Assembly: GCA_013335325.1 (NCBI GenBank)
Contig: JAAXVU010000004.1
Coordinates: 1-34,930 of the forward strand
Direction: 5' to 3'
DNA length: 34,930 bases
Source of the DNA: Candidatus Omnitrophota bacterium
Lineage (GTDB): Bacteria > Omnitrophota > Gorgyraeia > Zapsychrales > Fredricksoniimonadaceae
How positions within the stretch are numbered: position 1 is the first letter of the stretch; the number at the start of each line of letters is the position of its first letter. Position numbers and translations under genes: made by a program. The notes under the pieces were generated by a model. That model had not been told where the DNA came from. It searched no databases and worked only from the letters and a program-made list of their open reading frames with translations. Below, one piece after another: positions 1 through 6,835 of the stretch.

Positions 1-393
1 CTTTTGGCGGATGAACGTTCCGGGGTCAAGAATTACAACGTGGCGGTCAAGGAGTGGGAGGACAAGGTCATCTTCCTGCACAAGATAATCCCCGGCGGCT
101 CCGACGACAGTTACGGCATCTACGTGGCCAAGCTGGCCGGGATGCCGGCGCCGGTCATCCGCCGCGCGAAGAAGGTCCTCTCCGAACTGGAGCTGGGCGG
201 CAACTTGAAGGAACGGCTCAAGGCTCGGCAGGGCGGCGAGCTCCAGTCCGAGCTTTTCGGCCCGGTCAAGGCCGATCCTGTGGCAGAAGAGATCCGCCTG
301 ACGCTGGAAGCCCTCGACGTCAATAATCTCACCCCGGTGCAGGCGCTGGCCAAGCTGAGCGAACTTAAGTCGGCGGTGGCGCGGGATGACTGA
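1..393 (+). CDS. mutS: DNA mismatch repair protein MutS, C-terminal end (5' partial)
   Basis: This is the last ~130 residues of MutS, the mismatch-recognition ATPase; the start lies outside the window. Visible family features are [10 protein letters not shown], then [18 protein letters not shown] and [19 protein letters not shown], which form the end of the ABC-type ATPase domain. A helical C-terminal tail typical of bacterial MutS follows. The frame is open from base 1 and ends at TGA 391-393. mutL lies about 6.4 kb downstream on the same strand, with accessory genes in between. Identification is firm; the rest of the protein cannot be seen. Confidence 0.93.
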   Translation, partial: LLADERSGVKNYNVAVKEWEDKVIFLHKIIPGGSDDSYGIYVAKLAGMPAPVIRRAKKVLSELELGGNLKERLKARQGGELQSELFGPVKADPVAEEIRLTLEALDVNNLTPVQALAKLSELKSAVARDD

Positions 394-402
394 CGCTGAG
401 AC

Positions 403-447
403 TGGCGTACGCCTGATATTGATAGCGTACGCCAATGAGGCTATAGT
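403..447 (+). promoter_or_regulatory. Promoter with overlapping operator dyad of the toxin-antitoxin locus
   Basis: A sigma70-like promoter is visible: TTGATA at 419-424, a 17-nt spacer, and TATAGT at 442-447. It overlaps a perfect 9-bp inverted repeat, TGGCGTACG (403-411) and CGTACGCCA (426-434). Antitoxins of the Phd/YefM type commonly autorepress through such dyads, so this is probably the old operator. A GGAGG ribosome binding site follows at 454-458. The sequence pattern is clear; the regulatory role is inferred. Confidence 0.55.
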
Positions 448-465
448 TTCTTTGGAGGCTGCAAG

Positions 466-692
466 ATGATCATGACCGCAACGCAACTTAGAAAACAGAT
501 ATACACAGTCATTGACCAGGTCAATAGAACCGGTGTCCCGGTAGAGATCACCCGCAAGGGCAGTCGTTCTTACTGGTCCCTGCTAGTAAACGTTCCAAAT
601 TAGCCAACCTCAAGAAGCGTAATATTATCCAGTGCCCCTCCAAAGAGCTTGTTTACCTGAACTGGTCCAAGGAATGGAAACCGTTTAGTTAG
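466..692 (+). pseudogene. Phd/YefM-type antitoxin, frameshifted
   Basis: The ATG at 466 sits 7 nt after GGAGG and opens a typical Phd/YefM antitoxin N-terminus (MTATQLRKQIYTVIDQVN, then PVEITRKG). This frame stops early at 601-603. A different frame then continues the expected C-terminal part, SKLANLKKRN followed by LVYLNWSKEWKPFS, ending at TAG 690-692. The break lies near 560-575 and corresponds to a net loss of one base modulo three. The gene is adjacent to, and overlaps, a broken PIN toxin. It reads as a decayed DNA-binding antitoxin; a sequencing indel is the alternative explanation. Confidence 0.75.
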
Positions 693-1246
693 ATACCCAT
701 GCCGCTATCTGGCTTTATCCCGGAATTTGCAATAGGACTTTAGGCCTACCGCAACATATTGGCATATAAAGAGATATTCTATTGCAACGCAATACAAAAT
801 GATGCCGAGCAAATTCCGGGATTACCTCACAAAGCTGGCAAATCCTCGTCGGATTTGCCACGCGACCCCTTCGGGGCGGATTTTTCTAATGAAAAATCCG
901 GGTTTATGCCGGACAGTTGGAGCTATTTCCTGAACGCACGCTGCAGTGCCTGGAAGAAAGCCGGGTCTTTGTGTCGCCCATGGTCTTGCTGGAGATGCAG
1001 TTTCTGCGCGAATCCGGCCAGGTTGAGTTCAAGGTGGATGCCTTTATCCGGGACATGCGCGCGGAGATGGGACTAAAGATATGTGAGGCTCCGTTCGTGT
1101 CCGTGGTTCTGGCGTCTAACAGAATTTCTTGGACACGAGACCCTTTCGACCGCCTGATCGTGGCCCAGGCAGCGTCAGAGGAGGCCAGACTGATAACCAG
1201 CGACCGGGTGATATTGGATAATTACCGGCTGGCGTTCTGGGATTGA
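689..1246 (+). pseudogene. PIN-domain ribonuclease toxin, interrupted by an inserted element
   Basis: The N-terminal piece reads LDTHAAIWLY from 689, the usual first PIN motif with its metal-binding Asp. It is cut at 718 by a 184-bp element carrying a stop codon. The rest resumes at 908 as AGQLELFPERTLQC and carries the other PIN acids: the Glu in SPMVLLEMQFL, the Asp in RDPFDRLIVAQA, and the Asp in ITSDRVILDNY. Removing 719-907 (element plus one 5-bp flank copy, 189 nt) rejoins the frame exactly. No standard start codon is visible either: the first in-frame codon after the stop at 686-688 is TTA. A fragment starting at TTG 917 is unlikely to be functional because it lacks the first catalytic Asp. 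Confidence 0.8.
719..902. mobile_element. MITE-like palindromic element inserted in the PIN toxin gene
   Basis: The element begins CCCGGAATTTGC and ends GAAAAATCCGGG, giving imperfect terminal inverted repeats. It is flanked by TTTAT on both sides (714-718 and 903-907), a likely 5-bp target duplication. Inside, CCCGGAATTTGC (719-730) pairs perfectly with GCAAATTCCGGG (809-820). Two more hairpins follow: GGCAAATCC/GGATTTGCC at 837-859 and CGGATTTTTC/GAAAAATCCG at 877-900. It encodes no transposase. The last hairpin recurs almost identically at 27048-27071, so this is a family of non-autonomous repeats. Confidence 0.7.
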
Positions 1247-1280
1247 GCTTTCTCCAACATAGATGCCATAATATTGAGGC

Positions 1281-1306
1281 TGACGAATGCCGTCAGGCAT
1301 CCGTCA
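1281..1306. repeat. Imperfect inverted repeat downstream of the toxin remnant
   Basis: The arms are TGACGAATGCC and GGCATCCGTCA around a 4-nt loop, with one mismatch. It lies in the 263-bp gap between the PIN remnant and the kinase fusion. The following T-rich stretch is weak, so a terminator function is only possible. The rest of this gap is AT-rich; a shorter dyad, TTGCAC/GTGCAA (1439-1462), lies just before the next gene. Confidence 0.45.
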
Positions 1307-1509
1307 GACGCTTCCTTTTGGGGCCGGATGATCGGCCTGACGGGAGAATGCATGGCCTTAATAACGCGAAAATAAATATATAGGAATATGTAGAGACGTA
1401 TTACAATCTTTACTATCAAGTTTGATGGTCCTTGAATTTTGCACTCCATTTGTGGTGTGCAAGACGGGGTGGTCAGCATTCGAGAGGCTTATACCTGGGG
1501 GAACTAATT

Positions 1510-4500
1510 GTGAGAAAAACACAGAAGAATGAGATGTTTCCTGTCGTGGCCATTGGTGCTTCAGCGGGTGGGTTCGAGGCGGTGCAGGAGCTCTTCAAAT
1601 ATCTGCCGCACAATACGGGCATGGCATTTATCTTTGTTATGCATTTATCTCCGGATCATAAAAGCGTTTTATCGGAACTGCTCGCCAGGAAGACGCGCAT
1701 GTCGGTTTGCGAAGCCCAAAACCGGATGCTTTTGGAGGCAAACCATGTTTATGTTATCCCGCCGGATAGGGATATGCTTGTATCGGGAGGGAGACTGATC
1801 CTTCATCGAGCCAAAGAGTCTGGTTTTCGCCGTCTTCCTGTCGATTCTCTTTTTCGTTCGCTGGCGCAGACGCGAGGCGGCCGAGCTATCGGCGTTATCC
1901 TTTCGGGCACCGCTAGTGATGGGACTCTTGGGGCTGAGGCTATCAAGGCAGAAGGCGGCATCACCTTTGCCCAGGACCCCGTAAGCGCTCAATATGATGG
2001 TATGCCGCAAAGTGCGATAGCGGCAGGCTGCATCGATTTTGTGCTTTCTCCCCGGAAGATCGCCCAGGAATTGTGCAAGATCGCCCGGCATCCTTTTATT
2101 GCTTCGGTTAATAAACATGAGGCCAAGATCAACGAAATAGTGGCGCAGGGCAAAGGGCTGGAAAGCGTCTGTGCAGTATTGCGCCAGGTCAGCGGAGTGG
2201 ATTTTTCCCACTACAAATCTGCTACCATAACAAGACGTGTTCAGCGCCGGATGGTCTTGCTGAAGATAAAGAAGCTTAAAGATTATACCAATTTTCTCAA
2301 AAGGCACAGTGATGAGGTGGCGAGCCTGTGCGATGACCTGCTGATAAATGTTACGGAGTTTTTTCGTGACGAAAGACCTTTTCAGGCATTACAGAAGAAT
2401 GTCCTGCCTAGTATCCTTAAGAATAGGGCCAAGGATCAGGAAGTCCGCGTGTGGGTCCCGGGTTGTTCCAGCGGTGAGGAGGCTTATTCCATTGCCATAT
2501 GCTTTGCAGAAGCGCTGGGAAGCCGTGCCAAAGAAGTGCCGGTCAAGATATTTGCTACGGATCTTAGCGACAATAGTATCAATAAAGCCCGGCGAGGCAT
2601 TTATGGGAAGAACATCAAGGAAAGTGTTTCCGCCGAGCGCCTGAAACGTTTTTTTCTGAAAGACGGCGATTCTTACAAGGTCGCCAAGAGCCTTAGAGAA
2701 ATGTGTGTTTTTTCCAGGCAAAACCTCTGTGCCGACCCGCCGTTCTCCAACTTGGATCTTATTAGCTGCCGCAACCTGTTAATTTACCTGCAGCCGGTCT
2801 TGCAGAAGAAGGCGTTTAATTGTTTCCACTATAGTTTAAAGACCGGAGGCTTTTTGCTGTTGGGAGTATCGGAGTCGGTGGGTGGTTATGCCAACTTGTT
2901 TCGCGCGGTTGACCAGAAAAACAAGATATTTGAAAAGAAGTACTCATTGGCCGGTCCCATGCTGGACGTCGGCCAGAGATATCTGGCACCGCAGCGGTCT
3001 GGCGTTCTGAAGGATGCGGTCGCGACGCTTGATCACAAGCTGCCGAGATCGGGTGAAGGTATCGATATCGATGCGGTTATCGGGCGAGCGGTGGAGCGGG
3101 AATATGCGCCTTGCGGCGTACTTATCGACAGCGATATGGAAGTCATCTCTTTCCGGGGGAAGACCGGCCGTTTCCTGGAATCTGCTTCGGGTAAGCCTAC
3201 GCATGACATCTTTAAGCTGGTGCGGGAAGGCCTGGCGTCTTCTTTGCGCGTGGCCATCAACGAAGCCGGAAAGACCGGACATCGGGTCAAGAAAGAAGGG
3301 ATAATATCGGATAACGGTCGCAGGAAAGGCGTGTTCATTACCGTCATTCCCATCCCCTTATCGTCGGATAGAACTAACCCCAAGGCGCTCAAGGAAAATT
3401 GTTTTCTGGTCCTTTTTCAGGAAATTGTCATGGCCAGAGGGACAAAGGGCAGGGCGAAAGTTTCGGCTAATACGCTAAAGGATGGAGATTATCTCGAGGC
3501 GTTGCATACAGAGATCGCGGATCTAAAGAGCTGTCTGCGCACGGTGACGGAAGAGGCCGAGACTGTCAAAGAGGAGCTTACGACGGCCAATGAGGAGATC
3601 CTCTCCAGCAATGAAGAATTGCAGAGCACCAACGAGGAGCTGGAAACCTCCAAGGAGGAATTGCAGTCTTCCAATGAAGAGCTGATCACGACCAATGAGG
3701 AATTGCAGAACAATCTCGTGGAGAAGTCACGGCTTAACAATGATCTCGTGAATCTTTTTGGCAGTATCAACTTGCCGATCATCATGGTCGACAAGGGGCA
3801 TGTCATACGCCGGGTGAATCCGCAAGCGGAAAAGGTCCTGAATGTGATCCCTGCAGATATCGGCCGTGCGATAAGCAGGGTCAAGCTTAATCCCGATATC
3901 CCGGACCTGGATGAGAAGATCGCCCGGGTCATGGATTCACTGCAGCCGCAGATGTTCGAGATCAGGGACCGGGAGGCAAACTGGTATCTGGTACATCTCA
4001 AGCCGTACCGGACGACTGACGACAGGATCGACGGAGTCGTTATGGTCTGCATGGATATCACCCAGAACAAGAAGGCCGAGAAGTACGCCTCGGAAGCGGC
4101 CACCGCCAAGGCGGTTGCTGCTGCAGAAAAGGAGAATGCGACGGAGATCAAGGCGGCTTACCAGAAATTGAAAGAAGCGCAGGACATGTTGATCCAGTCT
4201 GAAAAGATGGGCGCCTTGGGGGTGATGAGTGCCGGTGTGGCGCATGAGTTGAATAATCCGCTTGCCGGGATAATGGAGATCATCAGGTATTATGTCTCCA
4301 ATAAAGACCCGAACGACAAGGAAGTGGATGATCTAAAGCAAGTCCTGGAGGCCGGGGAAAGGATGACAAGGATCATTCGAGGCTTGCTGGATTTTTCCAG
4401 GCATTCTGCAGGAGACGTGACCGAGGTTAACTGCAATGACACGATCGATGTGGCTTTGAGTTTTAGTCAGGGGGCATTGATCGGAGATCATATTGAAGTT

Positions 4501-4893
4501 CGGAAGGATTTTGCTCAAGGCTTGCCTATGGTCCGGGCAGATAAAACCAGGATCATGCAGATCATTGTTAACATTGTTAGCAATGCCGTAGACGCCATGG
4601 ACAGGAAAGGCGTGCTAAGAATAGCTACCAGGGCTGTGACGGTTAATCATAACCGTTTTGTGGAAATGGAATTCACAGATAACGGATGCGGTATAGCAAA
4701 GAAGGATCTGCATCGGATATTCACGCCGTTTTTTACAACCAAAAGTCCTGGAAAAGGCACTGGCCTGGGGCTTGCGGTCGTGCATTCTATGGTCAAGCAA
4801 TTGGCGGGAGATATTATAGTCGAAAGTCCAACCGCCGGTCAGGGGCAGGGGGCTTCATTTAAGGTCAGGTTGCCGGCGATAGTCGCTGCCTAA
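1510..4893 (+). CDS. CheB-CheR-PAS-histidine kinase fusion protein
   Basis: This is a multidomain cytoplasmic signalling protein of about 1127 residues. In order: a CheB-type methylesterase (~10-195; GASAGG, MHLSPDHKS and LSGTASDGTLG carry the catalytic motifs); a CheR methyltransferase (~215-480; VPGCSSGEEAYS is the SAM-binding motif); a PAS-like segment (~520-640); a coiled coil rich in SNEELQSTNEELE (~680-750); a PAS domain (~750-870); HisKA with the phospho-acceptor in VAHELNNPLAGI (~910-990); and HATPase_c with DNGCGI and GTGLGL near the end. There is no N-terminal receiver domain. I chose GTG 1510 because GGGGGA lies 7-8 nt upstream and the CheB fold begins soon after; the open frame reaches back to 1432. 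Its likely partner is the response regulator 17 nt downstream. Confidence 0.92.
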   Translation: MRKTQKNEMFPVVAIGASAGGFEAVQELFKYLPHNTGMAFIFVMHLSPDHKSVLSELLARKTRMSVCEAQNRMLLEANHVYVIPPDRDMLVSGGRLILHRAKESGFRRLPVDSLFRSLAQTRGGRAIGVILSGTASDGTLGAEAIKAEGGITFAQDPVSAQYDGMPQSAIAAGCIDFVLSPRKIAQELCKIARHPFIASVNKHEAKINEIVAQGKGLESVCAVLRQVSGVDFSHYKSATITRRVQRRMVLLKIKKLKDYTNFLKRHSDEVASLCDDLLINVTEFFRDERPFQALQKNVLPSILKNRAKDQEVRVWVPGCSSGEEAYSIAICFAEALGSRAKEVPVKIFATDLSDNSINKARRGIYGKNIKESVSAERLKRFFLKDGDSYKVAKSLREMCVFSRQNLCADPPFSNLDLISCRNLLIYLQPVLQKKAFNCFHYSLKTGGFLLLGVSESVGGYANLFRAVDQKNKIFEKKYSLAGPMLDVGQRYLAPQRSGVLKDAVATLDHKLPRSGEGIDIDAVIGRAVEREYAPCGVLIDSDMEVISFRGKTGRFLESASGKPTHDIFKLVREGLASSLRVAINEAGKTGHRVKKEGIISDNGRRKGVFITVIPIPLSSDRTNPKALKENCFLVLFQEIVMARGTKGRAKVSANTLKDGDYLEALHTEIADLKSCLRTVTEEAETVKEELTTANEEILSSNEELQSTNEELETSKEELQSSNEELITTNEELQNNLVEKSRLNNDLVNLFGSINLPIIMVDKGHVIRRVNPQAEKVLNVIPADIGRAISRVKLNPDIPDLDEKIARVMDSLQPQMFEIRDREANWYLVHLKPYRTTDDRIDGVVMVCMDITQNKKAEKYASEAATAKAVAAAEKENATEIKAAYQKLKEAQDMLIQSEKMGALGVMSAGVAHELNNPLAGIMEIIRYYVSNKDPNDKEVDDLKQVLEAGERMTRIIRGLLDFSRHSAGDVTEVNCNDTIDVALSFSQGALIGDHIEVRKDFAQGLPMVRADKTRIMQIIVNIVSNAVDAMDRKGVLRIATRAVTVNHNRFVEMEFTDNGCGIAKKDLHRIFTPFFTTKSPGKGTGLGLAVVHSMVKQLAGDIIVESPTAGQGQGASFKVRLPAIVAA

Positions 4894-4910
4894 AAGACTA
4901 AGGGGGGTTC

Positions 4911-5312
4911 GTGGGGGTCGAAAATATACTGGTCGTTGACGATGAGCCGCTCATGGGGAGGGCCTTCCAAAGGACGCTTGCGGTCACTGGACATAATGTG
5001 GATAGTGTATTGAGCGGAGCGGCGGCCGTGGAAGCCGTAAAGAAGAAGCGTTATGCAATGGCATTTATAGACCAGAATATGCCGGGGATGAGTGGAATAG
5101 AGACTTGTCAGGCATTAAAGAAGATCGATCCGGAAATAAAGACAGTCTATATTACGGGTCTTTTTAGTAAAGAAAACGTACTCCTGGAGCAGCAATTTGT
5201 GGAGCCTGGCGGCGTGACATACTATTTATATAAGCCATTTGCTAAGGGCGAGATATTGGCCGTGGTCCTCAAGGCGCTGGGCTCGGAGCGGAGCCAGGCA
5301 CAGTCTTCATGA
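4911..5312 (+). CDS. Single-domain response regulator (CheY-like receiver)
   Basis: A stand-alone receiver of 133 residues. The acidic pocket is D10-D11, the phospho-acceptor is D54 in FIDQNMPGMSG, the switch Thr is T82 and the conserved Lys is K108 in LYKPF. There is no output domain. It starts at GTG 4911 after AAGGGGGG and lies 17 nt behind the CheB-CheR-kinase fusion, so the two probably form one operon and a phosphorelay pair. The output target is not visible in the window. Confidence 0.92.
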   Translation: MGVENILVVDDEPLMGRAFQRTLAVTGHNVDSVLSGAAAVEAVKKKRYAMAFIDQNMPGMSGIETCQALKKIDPEIKTVYITGLFSKENVLLEQQFVEPGGVTYYLYKPFAKGEILAVVLKALGSERSQAQSS

Positions 5313-5322
5313 CGGGACATTA

Positions 5323-5358
5323 ACCGGCTACTCGGCAGCTGCCGGTGATAAAGTTTTT
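5323..5358 (+). terminator. Possible terminator after the response regulator
   Basis: ACCGGC (5323-5328) and GCCGGT (5341-5346) can pair around a 12-nt loop that itself contains part of a CGGCAGCTGCCG palindrome. A run of five T follows at 5354-5358 after a 7-nt gap. The stem is short and the T run is displaced, so support is modest. Confidence 0.3.
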
Positions 5359-5500
5359 GTAACGAGAGGCTGTATTGGCGTCCAGGGTGACGGGTCAGGC
5401 GCATCGTTCTGACTGCCTGGTTTGGGAATAGGCTGTTACCCCGGATGCTTCTCTTTGAGAGCCGGGATCAGGGGCCACCTTATGGATCTACAAGAGACCG

Positions 5501-6283
5501 GTGCCGGTGAAAGAATTCTACGAATGTCCACATTGCGGATTTTTCTCGTTCGAAGACCAGGCCCCCGGCAGAGAAGTGTGCCCGTCTTGCGGAAAGACCA
5601 GGGCCAATGCTTCGGTATTCAAGAGGTCAGCCCGTAAATTTTGGCAAGTGCTGTCACTTTCCAGGATCCTTTTGGCGCTCTTCTACGCGCGCTACTTCCT
5701 GCTGGCCGCTGTATCCGTCTTCATCGTCTACAACTATTACATTTATACGCCTCGTGACCGTGCCGAACCGGTTCGGGCGGTCCTGGACCCTCCGTCGCAG
5801 TCGTTAATCTTATCTCCGGTCGTATTAAACAAGGGTGAAGTGAGAATAGCCAAGGTGGCGGAATTTTCCGTCGAGGCCAGGGTCTTGAGCCTGGCCTGGC
5901 GCCTGCCGATCAATGATTTCGCACGTTTGTCGCCGATGGATATAGCCCTGGGCTGGGGTTTTATGGCCGAGACCGGTAACGCTTCGGTCATCAAGATACA
6001 CCATGTGCCGATAGCGCGTCAGCTGTTGTGGACGGTCTCGTGGGCGGGAGGCGGGGCCGGTCTTATCAACGCACATGTCGCCAACGTGCACATTATCCCT
6101 GCCGATGACGTTGTCGCCGGCCGGTTGCGCCAGGTGCGCGTCGGGGATATCGTGGATATGTCCGGAAACCTGGTGGATATCGCTTTTCCGGACGGTTCAC
6201 AAATCGCGACGTCATTGAGCCGTTTCGACACCGGCGACGGGGCCTGTGAGGTCCTGTGGCTGGAGAAGCTGGATATATTGTAG
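5501..6283 (+). CDS. Zinc-ribbon membrane protein of unknown function
   Basis: The protein (~260 aa) opens with a four-cysteine zinc ribbon, CPHCG near residue 9 and CPSCG near residue 28. One hydrophobic membrane segment follows (~52-82, FLLAAVSVFIVYNYYIY). The C-terminal domain contains LSPMDIALGWGFM, HVANVHIIPA, VGDIVDMSGNLVDI and a terminal DTGDGACEVLWLE. From memory these match a conserved uncharacterised family seen in Gram-negative genomes. GTG 5501 is the upstream-most start in frame; GTG 5507 is possible. The ribosome binding site (AAGAGA) is weak. Function is unknown. Confidence 0.75.
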   Translation: MPVKEFYECPHCGFFSFEDQAPGREVCPSCGKTRANASVFKRSARKFWQVLSLSRILLALFYARYFLLAAVSVFIVYNYYIYTPRDRAEPVRAVLDPPSQSLILSPVVLNKGEVRIAKVAEFSVEARVLSLAWRLPINDFARLSPMDIALGWGFMAETGNASVIKIHHVPIARQLLWTVSWAGGGAGLINAHVANVHIIPADDVVAGRLRQVRVGDIVDMSGNLVDIAFPDGSQIATSLSRFDTGDGACEVLWLEKLDIL

Positions 6284-6307
6284 CCGGAACCTGTCGTATC
6301 TGCGTGA

Positions 6308-6335
6308 TTGCAAAGGACGGCTGCAATGTTAGAAT
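6308..6335 (+). promoter_or_regulatory. Candidate promoter for the small membrane protein and mutL
   Basis: TTGCAA at 6308-6313, a 16-nt spacer, and TAGAAT at 6330-6335 resemble a sigma70 promoter. It lies about 90 bp before the ATG at 6425. No supporting operator is visible. Confidence 0.3.
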
Positions 6336-6424
6336 ACCTGCCACTTTCTGGCGTGTGGACAATATCGGGGCGGATACTTGCGCTAGCGCTGGAGCAGCGG
6401 GGCCGCTTGATAACGGGAGACCAT

Positions 6425-6802
6425 ATGCGAGATATGGCAAAGTTAAAAATGTGGTTTGGAATAGTGCTGATACTGGCCGTCGGGCTTATCCACGTTATCG
6501 AGGCCCCGGACAGTTTTCAGGAAGCGGCCTACAAGGGCTGGCTCTTTTATGCCAACGGTTTGGCCGCGCTAGTCGCGGCTTTCGGGATCTACCGCCGGGA
6601 TTGTCGGGGATGGCATCTGGGCTTTTTGGTGGCGGCAGGGTCGCTGGCCGTGTACATTGCCAGCCGTACCGTCGGCTTGCCGCTGCTTCCGGCGGAACCG
6701 GACGCCTGGCTGGAGCCTTTGGGTCTGGCTTCCATGATCACAGAAGGTTTGTTCGTCCTGCTCTATCTGATTCCGGGCCAAAGCGGGCACTGTGGAAAAT
6801 GA
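6425..6802 (+). CDS. Small polytopic membrane protein
   Basis: The 125-residue protein has about four hydrophobic segments: WFGIVLILAVGLIHVI, LFYANGLAALVAAFGIY, LGFLVAAGSLAVYIASRT and the C-terminal ITEGLFVLLYLI. Short conserved-looking stretches, SRTVGLPLLP and WLEPLGLASMITEG, recall an uncharacterised four-helix membrane family seen in other phyla. ATG 6425 is preferred because GGGAGA lies 5 nt upstream; the frame is open back to 6308 without a convincing signal. It ends 33 nt before mutL and may be co-transcribed with it. Function is unknown. Confidence 0.7.
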   Translation: MRDMAKLKMWFGIVLILAVGLIHVIEAPDSFQEAAYKGWLFYANGLAALVAAFGIYRRDCRGWHLGFLVAAGSLAVYIASRTVGLPLLPAEPDAWLEPLGLASMITEGLFVLLYLIPGQSGHCGK

Positions 6803-6835
6803 TCACCGGTCTGAATTTCAACGAAGGATGTCCCA

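Noticed and set aside
3489-4151. 220-residue minus-strand frame rich in Ser
   Set aside because: It is the antisense of the coiled coil and PAS part of the kinase fusion; the Ser-rich repeats mirror the EEL repeats.
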